Shown piece after piece: positions 46,925 through 59,196 of a stretch of DNA of 64,000 nt. The notes beneath the pieces are model-generated. The model worked only from the letters and a program-made list of their open reading frames with translations, was not told the origin of the DNA and made no database searches. The DNA lies in contig OZ176054.1 in assembly GCA_964247055.1 (NCBI GenBank), positions 8,866,001 to 8,930,000 on the forward strand. The letters are read 5' to 3'. How positions within the stretch are numbered: position 1 is the first letter of the stretch; every line of letters begins with the position of its first letter. A program made the translations under genes and the position numbers. The stretch comes from Paragordius varius. Its lineage: Eukaryota > Nematomorpha.

Positions 46925-49295
46925 GATAAATGATAAATGAAAAAACAATCAATTGATATAGGATATCTCTACAATTGTATATTATATTAGGTAGAAATGG
47001 ATTTAATACAGCTAAAATTGTCAATATAATGGATGGTTATATGTTATCAACATTATATTTAGATTTATATAACGTTTGACACTCGGAAATAATCAAATTA
47101 ATAATTGATTGCAATATAAAATTCTTGCGAAATTTCTTACATACTAAAAGGCTTAAATTTTTAGAGGATTAATATTTAATAATTTGAATTAACTCAATTT
47201 GAAACGCATATTATATAAATTAAAAGTGTCATCATAGATGTAAAAGCTAGTCTTATGATAAAAAGATTGGGGAGGCGCTTTTTGCATAGTAAATCTGATA
47301 AGTTTATAATTTATTGTTTTTTTTCGCTTGAAAATTAGTGATTACATTTTAATAAGCAATTATTAATACTGATCTCATAAATTTTATGCGATAATTTTGT
47401 TACAAAAAGAAATTTATACCATTCTACGACCTTATATAATCCAATGGCAATCAGGCACTTTTTTGAATTTTCGAAAAACAAAATTATAATTTAAACGAAA
47501 AGTGTGGTATATATTTTTACAATCTTTCTGTTTATATGCAGTAGAACTGGAAATAAATTATTTTATTTCAAAAAATGTCACCAACCGACATCTACTTTTA
47601 AATTTATTGCGGAGTTAATATCCTTGCTGTATGTGTGAATGAAATTTTTCTCATTTAATTAATTAACTTTTTATTTTGGATACAACAGAAAAAAAGAGAG
47701 AAAGGCAAATATCCAATTTTATCAAATACAATTATAAAATACCATGGCATTTCATTGAGCGTTTCCATAAAAAGTTTCTTTTGATCTTCAATGTGCCGAA
47801 GTTCTTCAATCTTGGTAGGATCTGTGCCTGCCACTTGAAGCGATGGCCTTCGTGCATTCTTACGCTTATGTGCCAACTCCTCGGCCTCTTCATTGCTAAG
47901 GATGTCATCGTATACAACAGCGTTAGATGATGGATTGTCCTCTTTTGTCCTTACTGAGTTATAATTCAGCTCATATGGACTATAAAAATTTTTTTGGTTA
48001 TTATTTTGCATTAGGGCTTGTGGGCCCTTGTTAACAAGAGCAGTGGTAGTGGAAGAATAATCTAACTTTGAGTCGTAATTCCTTGTCGTTGGGCCTGGAG
48101 TAAGTTGTTCGTTTTTGTTTGAAAATGGGGTGACAACAATGTTTTGAGGATGTGTCAAAATATAATTAATGGATTCTTTTTCATGATTTTTGTTGTTGGT
48201 AGTGATGATCGGATTTTTCATGTTACGGAATCGTGATTTTTTATACGAGGATGTTAGGGGTGTGTTACGATTTCTTTCAACAACGTTCGGAGATTGATCT
48301 TAATTGATAATGACAACATGTTTAGTTTAGTGCAAAGTAATAGAAATTTATCAAAAAAAATGTATAATCTTGGTATTAAATATACATACATATGAAATTT
48401 GTTAATTAATATATAATTATTTTTTTGTGATATAAATAATATATAGTATAATTAATATATTCGTTAAAACAACAAAGCACCCAGAGTAAAGCAATGTAAA
48501 GTTGTTTTCTAATAATAATTAATTATTTTTTTTTTGTTTTAAAAAAATACCTGATGACATCTTTACGAAATCCTGGAAATGCAAAAAACTATTACGATTT
48601 TTAGGAATATTATTGTTACTATTGTTTTTTTCGTTTTTAATATTGAAATTAATAGAGTTTGGCTTCTTTTCTTCCTGATTGGGTTGTAAAGAAATATTTT
48701 GTAAGTTGCTTGTGTCATTCCCAATAATATTTTGATTATTATTATCTTTGTTAGTTAATATGGGTGATATCTTCTTATTATGAGGTGCATTTAATGGAAT
48801 ACAAATACTACTAGTTATTATACGTTTATCATCATTAACATTTTTATCTTTAACGACGATATGTGGCACATTGTTTGTGGCGGATGATTTATTTGCCGAC
48901 GACGTGGATGATGAGAATACTGAAGCAAGACTTTCTTTTTTGTTATATGCTTTGACAAATTCATCGAAACTAATGCGATCATCTCCATCCCTGTCCAAAT
49001 GAATGAAAAGTTCATCTATATCAGGATCTGAGAGTTCTGGAAAAGTGGCCTGTAAATCCGATCGTTCAATGTAACCGCTATTGTTAACATCACATTTTTG
49101 AAACATACGCCATAATTTTTGCCCTTCGGATGTGCCCAAATCTAATTTGGGTTCTGTTTTGATGGTTGAATTAACAAAGTTGGGATTAGGAATTTTACTG
49201 TTGCTGTTATTATTTTTGAAAGTTGTGTTGTTTGAAAATGTTGGAAACGCGAGTAACTGCGAAGGTCGCGTATCACGACCATTTAATTTGTTCAT
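40624..49295 (-). CDS. EF-hand plus Rab large GTPase, RASEF/CRACR2A-like
   Basis: Ten exons on the minus strand: 49295-48551, 48298-47743, 46887-46582, 45464-45314, 44614-44500, 44413-44332, 42606-42492, 42120-42007, 41747-41671 and 40720-40624. They sum to 2358 nt, 785 residues, with all phases consistent. An Asn/Ser-rich N terminus is followed by two EF-hands: DVNNSGYIERSD (Asp, not Glu, at loop position 12) and DRDGDDRISFDE. A low-complexity middle and a charged helical stretch (FFKILTEHRDKKMEILKYAE) lead into a Rab domain: G1 GDAAVGKTS, DTVGQER, QSYFKRADGVLVVYD, G4 NKSD and TSAK, ending KSKCCE (likely geranylgeranylated cysteines). This domain order and length fit RASEF/Rab45, Rab44 or CRACR2A, calcium-responsive Rabs of vesicle traffic; I cannot choose among them. 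The switch-II box has Val where Rabs have Ala (DTAGQE). Confidence 0.9.
42700..44110. repeat. Degenerate ~153-bp satellite array in a Rab-like gene intron
   Basis: Blocks such as TTCGGAAAACCTATGAG, TCATATGAG/GGAATC, TATAAAGGCAAAAATTT and GGGTA-GG-GCTACCC return near 43005, 43160, 43322, 43468, 43619, 43780 and 43925, a period of about 146-162 bp. Copies differ by many substitutions and small gaps. The array ends at a C10-plus homopolymer near 44093. It lies in the intron between the exons at 44332 and 42606. Confidence 0.75.
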
Positions 49296-51117
49296 TATTA
49301 AAGTTGATAGAAAAGAATGAAATATTTAAGTGTGTGTGTTATACAGGAAATTTCGGATGTGCAAAGGCAAAAATGATGACTTTGATGAGGCCAAAACTTA
49401 AATAATACAACTTTGAATGTGAAGCATAAATTGCTATTGTCTCAAAGATTGCATTGTTTTGGATTTAAATTTCAAATTGTTTTATCATTCTTTGACTGAT
49501 TAAATATGAATAAACTTTGTCCAAAGTTATCCTTCATTCAAAATATATATATTTAAAATTGATCATTTTTTATTTTATTAATAATATTTATTTTCAAATG
49601 CATATATATTTTTTAAGGTTACAAACCTTGTATTTATATAATTTATAACTTTGACACCTGTACAAATAAAAATAGGAACATTTAAACATTAAAATATAAT
49701 AATAATAATAATATATGGATGATGTTAAGTTTTTGTAAAAATAAAAACCTACACCACCCTCCTCACCACCTATATGCAGAATCAGAAGAGATCTAACAAC
49801 TAACTTGCATAAAAAAATTAATTAATAAAAAAAAATTCCCGTAAAAGCGCTGGTTGTCTTTCTGTTTTCCCTTCTATACCTTCATTTATGTTGCGTTCGT
49901 ATAATATTTTTGCAAACGTTTTTTTAGACAAAAATGATATGTCATCTATGAATGCATATTATACATATATATGGAACTAATTTAAATTTAATTAAAATAT
50001 AATTATATCCTCTACGGTTTATACCTATCGTGATGAAACTACCAGAGCTAGTTTATGAAGAAGTAGTATATATAATGAGGATGATAAAAAGTGATTTAGT
50101 AATACAATACATTATTATTAACGTTATCGATTTTTTTTTAATTTATTTTTTTTTGTTTTACAATTTTTAATTGTTTACCTAAAATCAAAACATAGTTATA
50201 AAAATTATATGGCTAATTATTATTATTTTAAATTTGAGAAACTCAAAAATGCCATTAACTCCTACTTCATTTAGTTTAATTAAATGAAAGATAATTAGTA
50301 TTATTTATCATCGATGTCAATGATTTTTAATTGTGCTTTTTTATAAAATCAAGCATCTCCATATTAATAAGTTTTTGCTTTTTTAAAAAAGAGTATTATA
50401 AAATTTGGAGGATATCTATTATTATCAAAAAATTATTTAGACAACTTTTGATTATATCAAAAAATTTATATTTTTGCACATTTTTTTCTAGTTCAATTTT
50501 GATATTAATATAATTATTGAACATAAATCACACGCATGCCTTCCTAACTTCAAAATTAAAATGATATTTCAATCGAGTTTGACCAAGCCCTGTATTTTTT
50601 AAAATATTATAATCTTACCTGAAAAAATAACGATATTGTACAAATATTAATTATATCCGTGCCCGATTCAGCATTTACTAGTATTAATAAACTACAGATT
50701 TATGAGAATTTAATCGAAATGTAGATCAATTCATCTATATATTTATAAAAATGTAAAATGCTGGCTTTGAGAAAAAATCAGAAAAGTGTTCTTATCATTT
50801 ATGCTCTTAGTTGGTCAGTTTTTATAATTGATCCCTCAGTTAAGCCCAGCCCCGTTTGGCATTTCAGCGCTCACGTTTTTAACTATATAAAATGAAAGAT
50901 GGTTTAAGCTATTCCCATGTTAAAAATTTAATTGAGGGTTTATATCATAAAATGCGCCTTCATATAAAAATAATATGACATTGACAATATTGAGAAAACT
51001 TATGAGACCATATGGATTCGTTTAAAGATTAAGATATTTCCTGTATAAGGTCAATTTATCGCCTTTTTTCAATTACCACTAAGTAGAGCCAAGCCCTTAA
51101 AATCACCACTATATATA

Positions 51118-51400
51118 CAGGGGTGTCCAACAGACGGCTCTCCAAGACTTTATATGTGGCCCGCGAAAAAATTGGAAATTGATAATTTATATAATGCTCA
51201 CAAAATTGTAATAAAATTGATATTTCTTAAACAATTCAAAAAAGGTCTACCCAATCGGAAACAACTAGAAAAATTTCGCAGCCTTACTTTGAAATTAAAT
51301 ATTCGAGAATGTCCACATATATTTGCGGCCCATGAAGCCATTTGTGCTAGACACCTTGATACATATATGTGTAACGAATAAATACCCCGAATAATGACAA
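51118..51400 (+). mobile_element. hAT (Charlie-like) end fragment
   Basis: CAGGGGTGTCCAACAGACGG followed by GTGGCCCGCGAAAAAATT is the type of terminus seen in Charlie-like hAT elements. A related but diverged segment starts near 57257 (CAGGAATGTC, later GCGGCCCGCGAAAAAATA). A right-type end, GGCCGCATGTTGTGCAACCC then CTG, lies at about 62814-62836. No full element could be bounded. The 75-residue open frame at 51154-51381 overlaps it and is not assigned a function. Confidence 0.45.
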
Positions 51401-51861
51401 AAATGTTATATAAGCGCTTTATTCAGCCGCATGTTGAAAATAATTTGGCTTTGAGGCACGTTTTCGAAAAATCATCGATACAACCTGGAATCAATAATAA
51501 TTTTAGGTTCTAGTTAGAGAAAAAAATTCAGGCGAACGCCTTTTGGAATTGGCCGCTGGGCGGGGTTTCGACCTCTAAAATACGCAGCCATATAAAAACG
51601 ACGTGACTTTGAGGGAATTTTTTGCTTTGGCAATGATACTTTTATAAAATCAGTAACAGTTTTTTACGTTACCAGTATAAAGGCAATATAGTCAGGGGCT
51701 TTCATAAGCCACTGGGTTGAGCTCCATAATCTATAAAATGCTACCGTGACAAATGCCATGACTTGGGGTGTTGCGGGAAGCCCAAAAAGCCAGAATACAT
51801 ATATGGTCCTGGATATTATTTAGCATAAAGGCAAAAAAGTTAGTCAAGCCCTGTTTTTTAA

Positions 51862-52445
51862 TTAACACTTCGATTCAATTTGGGGTATCTAAATACCCCA
51901 GACTAAATTTGAGTTAGGATTTTTTAAAAACTACTAAAGGACACGGTGCCAATTTAAATTTATGCTTCTATCCTAATATAAATTATATAAATATGGCAAA
52001 CAAATAAAATTTTGTTTTGAAAAAAAAATTCATGTCAAACTACTTGGACGCCATTTTTATTTTACAAAACTTTTGCAAAATATCGTCTTCATTTAATTTT
52101 AAGGGTAAAATTAAAGCTAATTTTTTATTTAAATTACATCTAAAATTGATAGAAATAGAAAAAGCGGGTTATTTTGTATTATTTTTCAATTTTACCATTG
52201 CACACATGTTACGTCGACTAAATTTTTACCTTTCGGTTTTAGCATAAAATAAGTAATATCAAGTATTTTTGAATAAAATTTTTTATATATTTCGGTTTAT
52301 TAATGTCATATAAGTGCAAAATTTTGCCATGGTTTTGATTCCTTCCATATTTTTTCAGGAATTTAATTTTAAAAACGCCTGGGGTATTTAACTACCCCAA
52401 TTTGAATCGAAGGACTAAAATGAATGTGTTGTATCCAAGTGTTAA
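51862..52445. repeat. TTAA-flanked MITE family, copy 4
   Basis: The cleanest copy. It begins TTAACACTTCGATTCAATTT and ends ATGTGTTGTATCCAAGTGTT plus AA. Terminal TTAA is present at both ends, as in piggyBac-type target duplications. Hairpin-forming GGGGTATCTAAATACCCC lies inside the left end and GGGGTATTTAACTACCCC inside the right. It sits inside the 153-bp satellite array. Confidence 0.88.
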
Positions 52446-53364
52446 TGAGTAAGGTTTTTATCTATAACACCATCATTCAAAAGCAACCTGGCCTTAAAGC
52501 AAATGTTACAATTTGTGGTATTTTTCTGCCCAGACATTATTGAAGTGTGTTTTTTATATACACCGCTGGATAGAGGGTTACCCCTATAATAATGCGCCGA
52601 ATTGGCTTTGAAATTTAAAAAACCTTCTGGGGCTTTTAAGGCTATAAAGGCTTGTGTTTCCTGAATAAGGAAAAAATATTGTTCACCGTATTTTTTCAAT
52701 TAGCCATGTGCAGGACTTCACCACATAAAATAAGGAGGTTTTGAAGCAATTTTTCAAAAACCAATGAGATTTTTTAAGCCCAATAATGTAGTTATTCAAT
52801 GCCTAATAAAAGCAGAAAATTTAGTTAAGCGCTTCTCTTATAACCTCTTGGGTCCCCATTCTATCGTAATTACTCCACCATATAATAATAGTGTAACTTC
52901 ACCATTCTTTGGATAACTATGAGACATGGCTTAATTTGAGCTTAGGTAATTTAAACGTATTAGTTCCGCGCTTTTATGAAATTAGTCGATGGGCAGAGAA
53001 TTCTCTTTAAAATAGGTCACCATCTAAATACCATGGCATTTTTCAAGAAAAACTATGAAAAAAAAATTGAATAGGAGTTTTCTATTTCAGGCAAAGGGAT
53101 TTTTTTAAATCTGCTAGTAACGACACCAATGAAAAAGGCGCCGCTGATTTTGTATAACTTTTTTATATAATTCTTTAGAATTAATTTTTATTTAAGAAAT
53201 TTAGAAGCACATATATTAATGCTTTGATTTATATTATTTATTATAAATATTAGCTTCAACTTGCCAGTTGCTGCATTTATTTATAAAGAATTTATTATTT
53301 GTATAGATTGAATTTTCAAAGTTTTAAAATCAAAAATAAAAATTGGGTCTGTGTCGATACCTCT

Positions 53365-56300
53365 ATGGCAGTATTTGGATATAATAATTATTTAGACTGA
53401 TCAATCTGTAAAGGTGGTAAACCCTATTAAAATAGTTGCTAAAGTTTTATCTTTTCCTACATCTTCGCAAGGTTTATATTTATTATATTACAGGCTTAAC
53501 TTATAATGTGCCAAAAACAACTATAAACCGAATTATAATTCCAAATTATCAATTTCAAAAAATAAATGGAGTAATATTTTTATATAAATTTAGAATTATA
53601 ATGTAAATGAAAAAATATTACCCACAACTTACAAACCTATAGCTCCTAATATACAAGTTGTTAATGCTTCTAATTTTAGGCTTATAATGTATATAAACAA
53701 AATATTACCAATTATCCTACTGTAAATTATGATATTCCCTGCAGCAATGAGATAGATATTGATATAACTCCTGCACAAGAACTTACTAACCCAATAATAT
53801 TATCACCAAATACTCAAGTACTTTACTGTATAATATATTTAGTTATACCAAACTAATTATAACAACACACTCAAGGGTAAAAAGCGTTGCAATTGCACGA
53901 AATCTCAATGTTTGAAATTGTATGCGATTTATATCTATAGTTAGGTACTGTGAATGTTTTGCCAATGGAGAATTTTGTGGAAATTGCAACTGTAATAATT
54001 GTAGCAATAACATAGCCAACGAAGATGAACGCAAAAAGGCTATTAAATCAATCTTAGAACGAAATCCTTTAGCTTTTCATCCAAAAATCGGTAATAGATT
54101 TAGTATGTATCATAAATTTTGACTCGTGTTTAGCAATCGGTAAATATAAAAAATAAATAGTTGGTAAAATTCTCCATAATCTTATATATATAAGTCTAAT
54201 ATACAGTGCTATAATAACCAAAGTTGAAAATACTTTTAATATCTGCATCAGATTTTTTTTTGTAAAAAGCGAAAAATTGGATTTCATGCTAGGTTAAACA
54301 AATTTTCTTATGATATGCTTTAGTTTTGTCTATCTAAAAAATTTACAGTCGTGTAAACTTTATTTTATCAAAAATTTACTTTTTTTCTCTAACACTTCAA
54401 TTCAAATTGGGGTATCCAAATACCCTAGACTTAATTAAAGTTAGTATTTTTAAAAAAATTGAAGGAAACGGTTCCAATTTAAATTTATGCTTTTATCCTA
54501 ATAAAAATTATATAGATAAGCCAAAATAAAAGTTCCATGTCAAACTATTTCAACGCCATTTTTATTTTACAAAATTTTTGCAAAATATTGTCTTCATGTA
54601 ATTTTAAAGGTAAAATTAAAGCTAATTTTTTATTTAAATTATATTTAACATTGATAGAAGTAGAAAAAATGTTTGTGTTATTTTTCAATTTTATTATTGC
54701 AGGCACGTTGACTAAATTTTTACGTTTAAGTTTTAGCTTAAAATAAGTAATCAAGTATTTTTGAAAGAAATCTTTTATATATTTTGGCTTATTAATGTTA
54801 TATAAGTGCAAAATTTTGACATGGTTTCGATTCCTTCCCCATTTTTCAAAGCATTTAATTTTAAACAGGCCTGGGGTATCCAACTAACCCAATTTGAATC
54901 GAAGGACTAAAATGAATGTGTTGTATCCAAGTGTTAAATGGGTATAAATATTTGGTAAAGAATGGAAAAACAAGAGCTCTATGGTATCAACCATTTTATT
55001 AAAAGAGTAAAAGAATGGGGGAAGGGCGTCGGAAATCTTTGGTAAAAAATGGAAATACACTAACATCTAACCCTTCACTTAAAATTATTGTATTAAAAGT
55101 ATGGAAAATCGTAATTTTTAGTCAATTATAATTTTTTTGTTTTGATATAGGAACGATTTTAAAAGGGATATTCACCATAGATGCTATATTAAATAATCAA
55201 TTTAATCCAATTTCGTAGGATGTAACCCTGGTATTGCGGGTATTTTTTTCCTTTATAATGTTAGATTCATATGTCGACGCTGGTATAAGACAGACACAAA
55301 CTATTGTGCCCGGCAACGATGGTTTTTTATTTAGATTTTAGGTGTTAATGAGATCGACGGGAATGAATTGATAATAGAGACTTGTCCTGGTGTCCTTGAT
55401 GGTTTTTTTTCCTTTTGTTAGATTCGGATTATGTTGAAAATATAAGACCCACACAAAATATTGTGCCTGGCAACGATGGTTTTTTTTTCATTTAGACTTT
55501 AGATATTAATGAAATCGGGAATGAAAATATGACAACCATTAAACGGTGGGGAAAAAGGAAAACTACCGTTTTTGTTAATTTTAGAAAATCATTTTTGGTC
55601 AGATGAAAAAAAGTCTAAGGCCAACAAAATTTTCGGTAATCCCAGAAATTATAAATTATTGTCTCGTCATTTTGTAGATGATTTAGACATGTCTGTAAGT
55701 TCCATAAATGCTATGAGACGAAGCATGACTCTGGGAATAGAGAAAGAGCCATTGAAAAAGGGTAGGAAAACGGAAAGCAATGAAGGTCTTAGGCAGGTCA
55801 AAACAATCCTCGATAGTGATTGTAAATTGACTGTCGATATTCTCAATAAATTACCTACAGAATTTTTAATTGATGTTGCTTTAAAAAACTAAGGTTGGAG
55901 AATGAAAACAATTTTAACCATCATTTATTGTAAGTATCAGAGACGATTTTGTTTTTCTTTGATCGCACAGTACGATATAAAAATAAATTCCAGATATATC
56001 TTGCTTTTTTAAAACAATTATTATAGAAAAAAACATTCAATAGGGCTAAGTGGTAAACTGGTATGTATGTATATATATATGATTTCATTGTAAATTTCCC
56101 AAATAGAGCATTAAGGATACTCATTCAGTTCGATAATATTTTTTCATAAACGCAAATAATTCATATCCTTATATTTTGTTTGTTATATGTTTGTTTTATT
56201 TATGTGATATCCTATTAAATAAATTATGATAAATATTTTTTTACCTATACATAAAAATCTATATTTAAGTGGTTAATTTGCTTTGTTTAACACTAGGATA

Positions 56301-58406
56301 CAACACATTCATTTTTAAGCTAAAACCGAAAGATAAAAATTTAGTCAACGTGACATGTGTGCAATGGTAAAACTGAAAAATAACACAAAATAAATCGCTT
56401 TTTCTATTTCTATCAATGTTAGATGTGATTAAAATAAAAAATTAGCTTTAATTTACCCTTAACACTAAATGAAGACGACATTTTGCAAATATTTTGTAAA
56501 ATAAAAATGGCGTCGAAGTAGTTTGACATGGAACTTTTTTTCAAAAGGCATATTTATATAATTTTTATTAGGAAAGAAGCATAAATTTAAATTGGGACCG
56601 TTTTTTTCACTAATTTTTTAAAAATCCTAACTCAAATTTAGTCTGAGGTATATTTAGATACCCCAAATTGAATCTAGGTGTTAAATAAAAATTTTATCAA
56701 AAAAAAATTATATATAAAATTTTGCTAAAAAATTAACAAAAATATTACCATTCCCATTTAACAATATTTTAATATTTTCATTTTTTACCAAAGATTTCCG
56801 ACGCCCTTCCCCCACACTTTTTTAACTCTTTTAATGAATATGATATGGTTAATACCATAGAGCTCTTGTTTTTCTATTTTTTACCAAATATTTATACCCA
56901 TTTAACGAAAAAAAGTAATAGTTTGATAATATAAAATGTACATGACTGTAATAAACCAAGTTTATATTCACCACATGCGTTTTTATATTTAACTGGATAT
57001 AACATTACTTAGGTAAGAACACCGGAGAAAACGAGCGCACACATTGCAAAGGCTGTAATTGCCGGAGATCGGGATGTTTAAAGAATTATTGCGAGTGTTA
57101 TGAAGTACTATTTAATCTATTACTGTATCATCCAAACAATATATTTTTAAAAAAACATAAATGGGAATGCACTAATTTATACACCTCACTCACATTATAA
57201 TTTTGGTCTTTCCATTTTATGACAAAATTTGAAAAAAACTTTTTGTTATTATAAGCCAGGAATGTCTAAAACATTCGAATAGCTATCTGCGGCCCGCGAA
57301 AAAATAAAATTGCTAAATAAATACGAATCCTGCAATTTGCATAAATATGATAAAATCTAAAAATTGACATTTCTTAAAAAGTTTCATTTGGCAACGAAAA
57401 ATATTGGTGTTACAGTCTTATTATTGAAATATTTGAAATTCCAGATCTTCATAAGCAATAATGCAATCATTTTATAAAACAAATAGAAAAAGTATGGGAG
57501 ATACCTTTATTTTTTATCAATATAAGTAAAAAATTAATGCATTTTCGGGTAATTTAATTTTTCTATTTGTTTTTTATAAGGTAACATGTTGAGTTTACGA
57601 TATATTTTACATGAAAAATGAATATTTTTTTGCCAATTTTATTTATTGAGGCAGATTTTGAAACTGTTTAAATGAAGTCTGGATCCATTCGTTTTGTAAT
57701 CGGTTTTTTCAAAATCCTTTTATGTCGCGTTTAAATTTATTTTTAAAAATATTAATCACGAATTAATTAAGGGCGATCACCCATTTTATTCATTATTTAT
57801 TTGATTTATTACACATTATCCGTGTTTGTTGACAACTTATAATTAATGAACATCTATAGTTATATTTGAATATATAAAAACACATAATATTTTATTTGTT
57901 CTAATACATTTTATTTAATGTTTACTTACCATTCTTTCAATATGTACTTTTAAAATTTTCTCTAGGAGTATTTAATTATCACATATTTTTCAGGCCAAAA
58001 TTGCTTGTTCAAACAATTGTAAATGCATCGGCTGCAAAAACTGTGAGGAAAATGATCCCAAACGCTCGTTTCTCTTTAATAGTCGATCATTTTTGTTCAA
58101 GGGTTTGAATCCAATAATGGCAAACACAGCCAACTCTTATTACCCGCAAAGTATATTGTCACCTCAATCATCATTAAATGATGGCATGGAGTCTCAAAAA
58201 GCTAGTGGCACAAGTAGTTATTATTAGTTTCATGATTATATCTGCGACATAATATATAACGTACTCTCATTTTTCTACCCTTTTATGCAGATAATTAGAT
58301 TGTAATTCAAAAAGCGCGTTACAAAATGTTTTTTAGGTTTGAGATGCGAATAACACGCATTTATATACCCCACTAATAATGTTTCATTGGCAGTTATTCA
58401 CTAAGC

Positions 58407-58459
<53 letters not shown>

Positions 58460-59158
58460 CTTAAATTTGGCGGATTATGATAAGTAATAATTAGCCTGGA
58501 AACAGAAACAACTGAATCAAAATTATTTAGCATTTGCCTAAAAAATTTTATACATATATTAAGGAATGGTTAATGTTTTCAATATATTATATTTATTGCA
58601 AAGCGATAACAAAATTCGTTAATATTATCATTCTTTTAATAGTTGTCACCTTTGATTGATAAATAACCCCGATATAATGACACAAATTTGCTTTTAAAAT
58701 ATAATTTGAATATTATAAACGATATTTATTGGTATAAAAAATAAATCATTCACGAAATAATTTAGCACTATGTGCGCTATTCACCCGCTCTACTCCGAAA
58801 TCATCGTCGAAATTGCATTTTTTTATCAGGATATATATATATATTTCGTCAGATATTTTGTTTGCACCATATAATATTTAATCCTAAAATGTTTATAATT
58901 TAAATATTTTTAACTTATTCCATGAATTCAAAAATATCATAGGTTTTATTTTTACATTTATTTATGGTTAAATTAATAGATAAAATAATTCAATTAGTTA
59001 TAGATTTAAATACCCCATACGCCAGACCTCTTATTTTAACAACATCGAAAGCAGAAGATTATTCATCAGATAGCTTTTCATTAATGCCTAAACACCAGGA
59101 TAAATTGGAAATCATTAATGCACCTATCATTAAATCCAACCTAAGGTATGATAAAAAT

Positions 59159-59196
<38 letters not shown>

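Larger units (their letters stand above)
50780..53160. repeat. Degenerate ~153-bp satellite array, interrupted by a TTAA-family copy
   Basis: The same block order as at 42.7-44.1 kb returns. Anchors near 50991 (AAACTTATGAGACCATATGG), 51461, 51615 and 51767 are spaced by one or three periods of about 153. After the 584-bp TTAA-family copy (51862-52445) the array continues with anchors near 52607, 52750, 52915 and 53040. The mobile copy therefore inserted into an existing array. Confidence 0.7.
49296..53364. other. Divergent spacer between the Rab-like gene and LIN54, repeat-filled
   Basis: Promoters of both genes should lie at its ends. 49296-50760 shows no recognised repeat and no exon, only A+T-rich DNA. 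From about 50780 to 53160 it holds the 153-bp satellite-like family, a hAT-type end near 51118 and TTAA-family copy 4. The 200 bp before 53365 may contain LIN54 5' untranslated sequence. Confidence 0.5.

Noticed and set aside
51154-51381. 75-codon frame after the hAT-like terminus as a transposase
   Set aside because: Too short and without a recognisable hAT motif; the related segment near 57257 does not keep the frame.
55572-55892. Treating this frame as an extra LIN54 exon
   Set aside because: The exons at 54090 and 57013 join in phase to give the conserved linker between the two CXC repeats, so an exon here would interrupt a conserved domain.
58408-58454. Long (AT)n tracts here and at 356, 11912, 35090, 44311, 46900 and 59160 as functional elements
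   Set aside because: Simple microsatellites are expected at this base composition; no consistent relation to gene ends was seen.
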